Below, one piece after another: positions 26,912 to 34,583 of a DNA stretch of 64,000 bases. This DNA is from Quatrionicoccus australiensis. GTDB lineage: Bacteria > Pseudomonadota > Gammaproteobacteria > Burkholderiales > Rhodocyclaceae. Each line of letters opens with the position of its first letter. The first letter of the stretch is position 1. The stretch lies in contig NZ_CP075188.1 of NCBI RefSeq assembly GCF_020510525.1, positions 1,550,001 through 1,614,000 on the forward strand. The letters are read 5' to 3'. The position numbers and the translations under genes are program-made. The notes beneath the pieces are model-generated. The model was not told the origin of the DNA, did not search any database, and saw only the letters and a program-made list of their open reading frames with translations.

Positions 26912-28270
26912 TTAGTTGCCGTACCCGGAAAGGGCGGCATCGAGCGCCTGTTGCGCAACCCGTCCGAGTTGCGCGATTTCCTCGTCGCTGATGACATACG
27001 GCGGCATCAGATAGACCGTGTTGCCGATCGGCCGCAGCAGCGCTTCGCGTTCGAGCGCGGCGCGGTAGAACTTGCGCGAGAAGTGCGGGTCGTCGGTGGC
27101 GACGTCGAAGGCGGCGATCATGCCGCGCAGGCGCAGGTGGCGGACTTGCGGGTGGTCGAGCAGCGGCGCCAGCGCGGCGCCGATTCTGGCCGATTTGTCG
27201 CGGTTGACCGTCAGAACATCGTCTTTTTCAAAAATGTCGAGCGTTGCCAGCGCGGCGCGGCAGGCGAGCGGGTTGCCGGTGTAACTGTGCGAATGCAGGA
27301 AGGCGCGCGTCACCGAGTCGTCGAGGAAGGCGTTGTAGATCGTGTCGCTGCACAGCACGATGGAGAGCGGCAGGTAGCCGCCGGAGATGCCTTTCGACAG
27401 GCACATCAGGTCGGGTCGGATTTCCGCCTGTTCATGCGCGAAGAAGGTGCCGGTGCGGCCGCAGCCGACGGCGATTTCGTCGCAGATCAGGTGAACTTCA
27501 TGCTGGTCGCAGAGTTGGCGGGCGAGGCGCAGGTATTCCGGGTCGTACATCGCCATGCCGGCGGCGCCTTGCACCAGCGGTTCGACGATCAGCGCGGCGG
27601 TGCGTTCGCCGTTGTTCTCCAGCCAGTCGGCGAGGCCGGCGGCGGCGCGGCGGGCGACGTCGGCCGGCGTTTCGCCGGGTTCGCCGAGGCGGAAGTCAGG
27701 CGAGGGCAGGACGTGCGCGGCGTGGCGCACCAGCGGCGCGTAGGCATCCTTGAAGATGGCGACGTCGGTGACGGCCAGCGCGCCGACCGTTTCGCCGTGG
27801 TAGCTGCCGGCCAGGCAGAGGAATTCCGCCTTTTCCGGGCGGCCGACGTTGCGCCAGTAATGAAAGCTCATCTTCAGCGCGATCTCGGTCGCCGAGGCGC
27901 CGTCCGAGGCGTAGAAGGCGTGGCCGAGCGCGCCACCGGTCAACGCGCTCAAACGCTCGGAAAGCTCGACCACCGGCTGGTGCGTGAAGCCGGCCAGCAT
28001 CACGTGTTCGAGCGTTTCCAGCTGTTCCTTGAGCGCCGCGTTGATGCGCGGGTTGGCGTGGCCGAACAGGTTGGTCCACCACGAGCTGATGCCGTCGAGG
28101 TAGCGCCTGCCGTCGAAGTCGTAGAGCCAGGCGCCGCTGCCGCGGGCGATCGGGACGAGCGGCAGGTGCGCCGGCGAGGCCGCGTCGGCGTGGTGCTGCA
28201 TCTGAGTGCACGGGTGCCAGACGGCGGCCTGGCTGCGTGCCAGCCAGTCGGAATTGGATGAATTGCTCAT
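26912..28270 (-). CDS. bioA: Adenosylmethionine-8-amino-7-oxononanoate aminotransferase
   Basis: A 452-residue class III PLP aminotransferase that makes DAPA from KAPA using SAM as amino donor. Motifs include WHPCTQMQHH near the N terminus, GISSWWTNLFGHANPRIN, CLAGSYHGETVGAL, LICDEIAVGCGRTG and the PLP lysine in LSKGISGGYLPLS. It is separated by about 3.5 kb from bioFHCD. Together bioA, bioF, bioH, bioC and bioD cover pimelate to dethiobiotin; bioB was not found in the window. Confidence 0.95.
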   Translation of the reverse strand: MSNSSNSDWLARSQAAVWHPCTQMQHHADAASPAHLPLVPIARGSGAWLYDFDGRRYLDGISSWWTNLFGHANPRINAALKEQLETLEHVMLAGFTHQPVVELSERLSALTGGALGHAFYASDGASATEIALKMSFHYWRNVGRPEKAEFLCLAGSYHGETVGALAVTDVAIFKDAYAPLVRHAAHVLPSPDFRLGEPGETPADVARRAAAGLADWLENNGERTAALIVEPLVQGAAGMAMYDPEYLRLARQLCDQHEVHLICDEIAVGCGRTGTFFAHEQAEIRPDLMCLSKGISGGYLPLSIVLCSDTIYNAFLDDSVTRAFLHSHSYTGNPLACRAALATLDIFEKDDVLTVNRDKSARIGAALAPLLDHPQVRHLRLRGMIAAFDVATDDPHFSRKFYRAALEREALLRPIGNTVYLMPPYVISDEEIAQLGRVAQQALDAALSGYGN

Positions 28271-28322
28271 GGTGTCGGCAAGATCGGGCCGGCACGCCTG
28301 CGCGCGCCGGCCCGTGGGTCGG

Positions 28323-29495
28323 TCAATGCAGGGCTTGCGAGTTGGCGGCGGCCTGCTCGGGCATTTCGGCGTGCGCCAGTTCGGCTTCGGCATTGGGGAA
28401 GAGCGGGGCGCCGCAGTCGTCGCAGAATTCCATCGGGAAATGATGGTCGAGGAAGAGCACGTCCTTGACGCCGCATTCGCGCAGCACGGCTTCGATCTCG
28501 CCGGCGGCGTCGGTCGCTTCGTCTTCGGCGCCGAGCAGCGGCCAGACGATGCCGTGGTAGGTGTCTTCACCGTCCTTGGGGCCGAGGCCGACACGGTATT
28601 CCTCCATGCGGCGGTCGTAGCAGGGGCCGACGACGGCGCGGATGTCGGCCGGCATCAGGCCGAGCATGGTCTGCAGGAAGGCGACCGAAGCTTTCAGCGA
28701 ATACGGGCGCGACAGGCGGTCGGCATTGCGGCAGCCGGCGTGGTAGGCGTCGGGCAGCAGCGGTTGCCAGGCGCAGCCGGTGAGCAGGGCTTCGAGATTC
28801 GGGCTGCCCTGCTTGATCCATTCCTTGAGCGCGCCTTCCTTGCTGCCATCCTTCTCGTTCCAGCGGAACAGCGGCTTGCCGCGCGGCACGGCGATGGCGC
28901 CGACCAGGTAACGCACGTCGGAGAGGAAGCGGTTGGTTTCCGGCATGCCGTTGGTGTCGACCGCCAGGTGCTGGCCGGCCAGCGCGGTTTCACCGAGCGA
29001 CTGGGTGAGCAGCCAGGTGTCGCAGAAACTGCGCGGCAACTGGTCCGGGCTGAACAGGAAATCGGCCAGCGCGACGCGGCTGTCGGCGCCGAAGACGTGG
29101 GCGCCGAGATGCGTCGCCAGTGCTTCGACGGTGGCCTTGGGCACCGGGCAGGACGGGATGGAGAAGCGCGACCAGGCGAGCACCGGCGCGGTGAACAGCA
29201 TGATGTCGAAGGCGCCGCCCTTGGCGTCCATGCGCATGGTTTCGGCGCGCGCTTCGACCATGTCGGCGAGTTCGTCGTGGGCGCGCGGGTTGGCTTCGAA
29301 GAGGCGGTCGAGCGCGGTATTGATGTCGTCCTCGGCGCCGTTCTTCAACAGGCTGTCGACCATTTCGCCGAGCTGGGCTTCCCAATAGCTGTCTTCAAGC
29401 TTGCCGCCGGATTCGGAAAGGCCGGTGGACAGACGCTGGAGTTCAGCAGCATCGCGGGAAAGACGGTCGCGCGAGCCGAAGCGGGTTCGTTTCAT
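28323..29495 (-). CDS. DUF2863 family protein
   Basis: A 390-residue protein typical of Betaproteobacteria (DUF2863), beginning MKRTRFGSRDRLSRDAAELQ. It contains FDIMLFTAPVLAWSRFSIPS and ends with a cysteine pair CDDCGAPLFPN (about 360-370). No catalytic role is known. It lies 53 bp upstream of bioA on the same strand and may be co-transcribed. Confidence 0.85.
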   Translation of the reverse strand: MKRTRFGSRDRLSRDAAELQRLSTGLSESGGKLEDSYWEAQLGEMVDSLLKNGAEDDINTALDRLFEANPRAHDELADMVEARAETMRMDAKGGAFDIMLFTAPVLAWSRFSIPSCPVPKATVEALATHLGAHVFGADSRVALADFLFSPDQLPRSFCDTWLLTQSLGETALAGQHLAVDTNGMPETNRFLSDVRYLVGAIAVPRGKPLFRWNEKDGSKEGALKEWIKQGSPNLEALLTGCAWQPLLPDAYHAGCRNADRLSRPYSLKASVAFLQTMLGLMPADIRAVVGPCYDRRMEEYRVGLGPKDGEDTYHGIVWPLLGAEDEATDAAGEIEAVLRECGVKDVLFLDHHFPMEFCDDCGAPLFPNAEAELAHAEMPEQAAANSQALH

Positions 29496-29707
29496 GGGTG
29501 TTCCAGTAAATACAAAGAAAGGATTTTACCAGCCGGGCGGCGATTGGCGGCGGCCATCGCTGCCGGTGACGCGATCGGCCGGAGGCGTGGCGCGCCTGAT
29601 CGGCCGCAACTTGAGCGGATCGCAACACTCCTTGAGCGTTGCAGGACAGCGCTTGGCGGGCGGCGTCGGCAAACTGCGGACGGTCTTAACCCGCAAGGAG
29701 AAATAAC

Positions 29708-30259
29708 ATGCAATGCAAAAACAGCAATTTCAGCCTGTTGACCGTGCTGGCGCTCGTCGCCGGTCTCGCCCAGGCCGCCGAGTTCAAGGTGGAGAGCGCC
29801 AGCCAGAGCGACGGCCGGCTGCCCGCCGCGCAGTACGCCGACACGTTCGGCTGCCAGGGCGGCAACCAGTCGCCGCAGGTCAAATGGTCCGGCGCGCCGG
29901 CCGGTACCCTGAGTTTTGTCATCACCATGTACGACCCTGACGCGCCGACCGGTTCCGGCTGGTGGCACTGGGTGATCGCCAACATCCCGGCCAGCGTGAA
30001 CGAATTGCCGGCCGGCGCCGGCAGCGTCGGCGGCCAGCTGCCGGCCGGGGCCTTGAGCATCGCCAACGACGCCAGCCAGCCCGGTTATCTCGGCGCCTGC
30101 CCGCCGGTCGGGCAGAATCACCGCTACATCATCACCGTGCATGCGCTCAAGGTCGAAAAGCTCGAACTGCCGCCCAACGCGACGCCGGCGCTGGTCGGTT
30201 TCATGAGCTGGGCGAACGGTCTGGGCAAGGCCAGCCTGACTTTGCACGGGGCGCGTTGA
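29708..30259 (+). CDS. Secreted YbhB/YbcL-type PEBP protein
   Basis: A 183-residue phosphatidylethanolamine-binding-protein homologue with a signal peptide (LLTVLALVAGLAQA). Core motifs are GGNQSPQVKWSGAPAGTLSF, MYDPDAPTGSGWWHWVIANI and HRYIITVHAL. The ligand pocket DPDAP is intact. The bacterial family has no firm function. A Shine-Dalgarno AAGGAG lies about 5 bp before the ATG. Confidence 0.92.
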   Translation: MQCKNSNFSLLTVLALVAGLAQAAEFKVESASQSDGRLPAAQYADTFGCQGGNQSPQVKWSGAPAGTLSFVITMYDPDAPTGSGWWHWVIANIPASVNELPAGAGSVGGQLPAGALSIANDASQPGYLGACPPVGQNHRYIITVHALKVEKLELPPNATPALVGFMSWANGLGKASLTLHGAR

Positions 30260-30357
30260 GCCTTGGGCGTACTGGCCGCTATGATGCGGCCAGCGGTCGA
30301 CGCTGCCAAAACGGCAAAAACCATCGCCCGCCCTTTGCCAACCAGAACGGGAACCGC

Positions 30358-31164
30358 ATGCAACCGCGCATCCTCCATCGCTCCGGCGTCGCCACCACGG
30401 CCAGCGTGCTGCAGAAGCAGGCGCTCGAATTCAAGCGCCTGTGCATCGAGCAGCCGGTGCTGATCGTCGTCGAGCGCGGCAGCAAGACGCTACGTCGGGA
30501 ACAGGGCGAATGCGTCATCGGCGCCGGCGAGGCGGTCGCGATTGCCGGCGGCCAGACGGTGAACATCATCAACCAGCCGGCCGCGGACGGCAGCTATCGC
30601 GCATTCTGGCTGGCCTGGGATGCAGGGCTGATCGCCGCGCACGCCGCGGCGCATCCGGCGCAGCCGGTGATCCGCCAGGCCTTGCCGCTGCCCGCCCGCT
30701 CCGCCGAGTTCATGGCAGCCTTCCGGCGCGCGGTAGATGCCGTCGAGGATGGCGACATGCCGCTCGACATTGCCCGGCACCGGGCCGCCGAAATGCTGTT
30801 GTGGATAGGCGCGCACGGCGGCAAATTTGCTCCGGTCGAGGCGTTGACCGCTGCGCTCAAGGTGCGCCGCCTGATCGGGCGTGATCTGGCGCAGGAGTGG
30901 AGTGCCGCCGCCGTCGCCGCCGAGCTGGCGATGAGCGAGGCAACGCTGCGCCGGCGCCTGGCCGAGGAGGCGACCAGCCTGTCGGAAATCCTGGTCGATG
31001 CGCGCCTGTCGTTCGCGCTCAACCTGCTGCAATGCAGCGCGCAGCCGGTGACGCAGATCGCCCTGCAGGTCGGCTACCAGTCGCCCTCGCACTTTGCCGT
31101 GCGCTTTCGCCGCCGCTTCGGCTTCGCGCCGAGCGCCATCCGCCGGCAGGCGCTGCACGCCTGA
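30358..31164 (+). CDS. AraC-family transcriptional regulator
   Basis: A 268-residue regulator. The N-terminal about 160 residues are cupin-like (IGAGEAVAIAGGQTVNII). The C-terminal about 100 residues hold the two AraC helix-turn-helices (WSAAAVAAELAMSEATLRRR and ITQ-type IALQVGYQSPSHFAVRFRR). The ATG at 30358 was chosen because the upstream frame overlaps the PEBP gene. Target genes cannot be deduced from sequence alone; the preceding PEBP gene is a candidate. Confidence 0.88.
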   Translation: MQPRILHRSGVATTASVLQKQALEFKRLCIEQPVLIVVERGSKTLRREQGECVIGAGEAVAIAGGQTVNIINQPAADGSYRAFWLAWDAGLIAAHAAAHPAQPVIRQALPLPARSAEFMAAFRRAVDAVEDGDMPLDIARHRAAEMLLWIGAHGGKFAPVEALTAALKVRRLIGRDLAQEWSAAAVAAELAMSEATLRRRLAEEATSLSEILVDARLSFALNLLQCSAQPVTQIALQVGYQSPSHFAVRFRRRFGFAPSAIRRQALHA

Positions 31165-31188
31165 AAGGCTTCCGGTAAGATGGGCAAC

Positions 31189-31962
31189 ATGCTGATCTTC
31201 CTCTCCCCCGCCAAGTCGCTCGACTACAAGACGCCGCCGCATGTCGCCACGCACAGCCTGCCGGCCTACCTGAAACAGTCGGAAACGCTGATCAAACAGC
31301 TGCGCAAACTGTCGCCGGCCGACATCGCCAACCTGATGGACCTTTCCGATCCGCTGGCGCTGCTCAATTTCAACCGCTACGCCGACTGGTCGCTGCCGTT
31401 TTCCCCGGACAACGCCAAGCAGGCCGTGCTTGCCTTCGACGGCGATGTCTACGACGGTCTGAGCGCCAATACGCTGGGTGCCGACGATCTCGACTTCGCG
31501 CAAAGCCAGGTGCGCATCCTCTCCGGCCTCTACGGCATCCTCAAGCCGCTCGACCTGATCCAGCCCTACCGCCTGGAAATGGGCACCAAATTCGCCAACC
31601 AGGCGGGCAAGGATCTCTACGCTTTCTGGGGCGAAACCCTGCTCGACGCGATCAATGCCGAACTCGACGCGATGCCGCATCCCGTAGCGGTCAACCTCGC
31701 TTCCGAGGAATATTTCAAGGCGGCGGTCGGGCGCAAGATCAAGGGACAACTGATCCAGCCGGTGTTCGAGGATTGGAAGGGCGGCCGCTACAAGATCATC
31801 AGCTTCTACGCCAAACGGGCGCGCGGTCTGATGACGCGCTACGCCGTGCTCAACCGCCTGACCGATCCGGAAGGCCTGAAGGATTTCGACAGCGACGGCT
31901 ACGCCTGGGTGCCGGAAGCTTCCGACGAGAAGAGCTGGGTGTTCCGGCGGCGTCAGGAGTAA
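31189..31962 (+). CDS. yaaA: Peroxide stress protein YaaA
   Basis: A 257-residue YaaA/DUF328 protein with [29 protein letters not shown] and [13 protein letters not shown]. In E. coli YaaA lowers free iron and limits Fenton damage under peroxide stress, and it binds DNA. The start ATG at 31189 fits the family; an ATG three codons upstream (31180) is also possible. Confidence 0.93.
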   Translation: MLIFLSPAKSLDYKTPPHVATHSLPAYLKQSETLIKQLRKLSPADIANLMDLSDPLALLNFNRYADWSLPFSPDNAKQAVLAFDGDVYDGLSANTLGADDLDFAQSQVRILSGLYGILKPLDLIQPYRLEMGTKFANQAGKDLYAFWGETLLDAINAELDAMPHPVAVNLASEEYFKAAVGRKIKGQLIQPVFEDWKGGRYKIISFYAKRARGLMTRYAVLNRLTDPEGLKDFDSDGYAWVPEASDEKSWVFRRRQE

Positions 31963-31974
31963 GCCGGCATCGCG

Positions 31975-32394
31975 TCAGCCTGCAAGCAGCGCCGAAGCCG
32001 CGGCCGGTTTCATGATCTGGAAAGTCAGTGTCGTGCGGCCGCGCAGTTTCAACAGCGCCTTGTCCTTGCTGACCAGCACGTCGGCGCCGCAGCGGGCGGC
32101 GAGTTCGAGGAACTTCTGGTCGTCGCGGTCCTTGCAGCGCGGCAGGTGCGGCGCCTCGCCGGCGGGAACGCATTTGACCAGGCCGCTGTAGCGGGCGTAG
32201 CGGTCAACGATCATTTCCGGGGTCATTTTGAGTTGCGGATAGGTCAGCACCCGCTGCAACTCGTCGAGCGTGCGCTCATCGACAAAACACTCGATGCGGC
32301 CGGCCTCGAGCGCCGCCATGATAGGCACGGCATCGGTATTGGCCCAGTGGAAAAGGTCGAGGACGACATTGGTATCGAGGACGAAGCGCAGCAT
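31975..32394 (-). CDS. Orphan PIN-domain toxin-like protein
   Basis: A 139-residue PIN-domain nuclease-like protein with acidic residues in VLDTNVVLDLF near the N terminus, DERTLDELQRVL and the C-terminal CKDRDDQKFLELAA plus LVSKDKAL. It belongs to the group often annotated as putative toxin-antitoxin PIN components. No antitoxin gene is adjacent: dusC is divergent at 50 bp and yaaA is convergent. Confidence 0.85.
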   Translation of the reverse strand: MLRFVLDTNVVLDLFHWANTDAVPIMAALEAGRIECFVDERTLDELQRVLTYPQLKMTPEMIVDRYARYSGLVKCVPAGEAPHLPRCKDRDDQKFLELAARCGADVLVSKDKALLKLRGRTTLTFQIMKPAAASALLAG

Positions 32395-32443
32395 GGCGCG
32401 GATTATAATGCGCCCCTTTCCTTCCTCACCCGGATTCCGCCGC

Positions 32444-33403
32444 ATGTCCCGCATTCTTCTCGCCCCGATGGAAGGCCTCGCCGACGATTTGTTGCGCGGT
32501 GTGCTGACCGATATCGGCGGCTACGACTGGGGGATTTGCGAATTCGTCCGGGTTTCCAACACGCTGCTGCCGGCCAAGACCTACGAGCGCATCTGCCCGG
32601 AGTTGCTCAATGACAGCCGGACGGCAAGCGGCACGCCGATGCGCGTGCAGTTGCTCGGCTCCGACCCGCATTTCATGGCGGAGAACGCGCGCCGGCTGGT
32701 CAGCCTGAAGCCGGCCGGGGTCGATCTCAATTTCGGCTGCCCGGCGCCGACCGTCAATCGCCATCGCGGCGGTGCGGCGCTACTTGGCGAGCCGGAACTA
32801 CTGCACGAAATTGCTGCCGCGGTGCGCGCCGTCGTACCGGTCGACATCCCGTTTACGGCCAAAATGCGGCTCGGTATCGACGACACCAGCCGCGCTGTGG
32901 AAAACGCCCAGGCGCTTGCCGCCGCCGGCATCGACGAGCTGATCGTGCATGGCCGTACCAAGGCCGACGGCTATCGACCGCCGGCGCGCTGGGAGTGGAT
33001 CGACAAGGTGCGCGCCGCGATCGACATTCCGCTGATCGCCAACGGCGAGGTATGGACGGTCGAGGATTTCCGCAATTGCCAGCAGGTGACCGGTTGCGCC
33101 GACATCATGATCGGTCGTGGCGCTGTTGCCGATCCGCTGCTCGCCCGCCGCGTGCGCGGCGAAGCCGTCGGCGGCTGGGAGGAAATCCTGCCCGGCGTCG
33201 GCAATTACTGGCTGGGCATCCGCCGCAAGGTGGTGCCGGTGCATGCCGGCGGCCGCCTCAAGCAGTGGCTGGCCATGCTGCGCCGCAATTACCCGGAGGC
33301 CGAGGCGCTTTACCAGTTGCTGCGCCCGATCAAGGCGGCCGAAGATGTCGAGGCGGCGCTGCTCGCGGCGGGCATCCTGACCCCGGAGCGACTCGCGGCA
33401 TGA
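32444..33403 (+). CDS. dusC: tRNA-dihydrouridine(16) synthase
   Basis: A 319-residue FMN-dependent Dus enzyme. Motifs: LLAPMEGLADDLLR at the N terminus, VDLNFGCPAPTVNRHRGGAA with the catalytic cysteine, FTAKMRLGIDD, LIVHGRTKADGY and MIGRGAVADPLL. The opening MEGLADDLLRGVLTDIGGYD and the length favour DusC, which modifies U16 of tRNA, over DusA/B. It overlaps the next gene by 4 bp (ATGA). Confidence 0.92.
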   Translation: MSRILLAPMEGLADDLLRGVLTDIGGYDWGICEFVRVSNTLLPAKTYERICPELLNDSRTASGTPMRVQLLGSDPHFMAENARRLVSLKPAGVDLNFGCPAPTVNRHRGGAALLGEPELLHEIAAAVRAVVPVDIPFTAKMRLGIDDTSRAVENAQALAAAGIDELIVHGRTKADGYRPPARWEWIDKVRAAIDIPLIANGEVWTVEDFRNCQQVTGCADIMIGRGAVADPLLARRVRGEAVGGWEEILPGVGNYWLGIRRKVVPVHAGGRLKQWLAMLRRNYPEAEALYQLLRPIKAAEDVEAALLAAGILTPERLAA

Positions 33404-34068
33404 ACGAAGGCAACTCGCGTTTCATCAGCAGCGCCCAGGACGGCCCGCACCGCGATCTCGAAGCGCTGGTCCGCCGCCACATGGCGCATCCGTTCAGGAA
33501 GCCGGTTGCCGATTACAACCGCGAGGCGTTTGCCGCTGCCCTGGCCGCCTGGGAACAGTTCGGCCGCAGCGCGCCGCTGATCCTCGATGCCGGCTGCGGT
33601 GTCGGCTGGAGCACGCTGAACATCGCGCAGCAGTTTCCCGATCATTTCGTTTTTGGCGTCGATCAGTCGGTCGACCGCCTGAGCCGTGGCAAACCCATGG
33701 AAATGCCCGCCAACGCCGTGCTGATCCGCGCCGACCTGGTTGATTTCTGGCGCCTGCTCGCCGAAAACGGCATCCGCCTGGCGCTGCATTACAACCTCTA
33801 CCCGAACCCGTGGCCGAAGATCGGCCATCTGGCGCGGCGCTGGCAGGGGCACGCTGTCTTCCCCGTATGGAAAGCGTTGGGCGGCGTGCTCGAATGCCGC
33901 AGCAACTGGCACATCTACATCGAGGAAATGGCGCTCGCGCTGGGCTGGCTGAGCGGCCAGCCGGTGGCCGCCGAAGCCTATGCGACGGACGTTCCGATGA
34001 CGCCCTTCGAGAAAAAATACCTCGCTTCCGGCCACCAACTGTGGCGCTGCCGGGTCGATCTCGGATGA
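33400..34068 (+). CDS. TrmB-like SAM-dependent tRNA methyltransferase
   Basis: A 222-residue class I methyltransferase with ILDAGCGVGWSTLNIA, FVFGVDQSVDRLSRG, and LHYNLYPNPWPKIGHLARRW. The last motif corresponds to FPDPWpK-H in TrmB, which methylates G46 of tRNA at N7. The protein is divergent from canonical TrmB at that motif, so the exact substrate is uncertain. Overlapping dusC and a YkgJ gene support a tRNA- or RNA-related operon. Confidence 0.82.
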   Translation: MNEGNSRFISSAQDGPHRDLEALVRRHMAHPFRKPVADYNREAFAAALAAWEQFGRSAPLILDAGCGVGWSTLNIAQQFPDHFVFGVDQSVDRLSRGKPMEMPANAVLIRADLVDFWRLLAENGIRLALHYNLYPNPWPKIGHLARRWQGHAVFPVWKALGGVLECRSNWHIYIEEMALALGWLSGQPVAAEAYATDVPMTPFEKKYLASGHQLWRCRVDLG

Positions 34069-34379
34069 GCGTCTGCCAAAGCTGCGGCGCCTGCTGCGTC
34101 AGCTTTCGCGTCGATTTCCATCCCGCCGAACTGGCTGGCGGGGCCTTCGCCTGGGGCGAGGGCGTGCCGCTCGCGATGACCTTGCCGGTCACCCCCAACA
34201 TCGTGCGCATGCGCGGCACCGACGATGCGCCGCCGCGCTGCATCGCACTCGCCGGCCAGGTCGGCGAAGCGGTAAATTGCACGATTTACGACGGCCGACC
34301 GTCGCCGTGCCGTGAATTTGATATTGAACACGCAGCCTGCAATAGGGCGCGCCAGCGCTGCGGATTGCCGGCGATTTGA
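34065..34379 (+). CDS. YkgJ-family cysteine-cluster protein
   Basis: A 104-residue protein with four or more paired cysteines: CQSCGACC near the N terminus, then CIAL, CTIYDGRPSPCREFD and CNRARQRCG near the end. YkgJ proteins probably bind a metal or Fe-S cluster, with no known reaction. The start overlaps the methyltransferase stop by 4 bp. Confidence 0.88.
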   Translation: MSVCQSCGACCVSFRVDFHPAELAGGAFAWGEGVPLAMTLPVTPNIVRMRGTDDAPPRCIALAGQVGEAVNCTIYDGRPSPCREFDIEHAACNRARQRCGLPAI

Positions 34380-34583
34380 GGTTTTTCGTTCCGGTGGCCT
34401 TTGGTCTTTGTCAGCGGGTTCGGGAAGCGAGAGAGCTCGCGCAATGACAATGCGAATTTCTTAGGCTGGATTCGGCCATAAGCGAACTTTGGTCCGTTCT
34501 ACTAACCTGCCTTTCAATAGGCCGCTTACTGCCAGAAGGTGACTAATGTCCCAAGTTTTTTGCAGACCACATTGTTGTGGTGC

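Noticed and set aside
29962..30357. N-terminal extension of the AraC regulator
   Set aside because: It overlaps the PEBP gene in another frame and has no domain; the regulator starts naturally at 30358.
34400..34460. Possible tRNA or small RNA near GCGAG-AGAG-CTCGC
   Set aside because: Only one short palindrome is present; no cloverleaf or terminator could be built.
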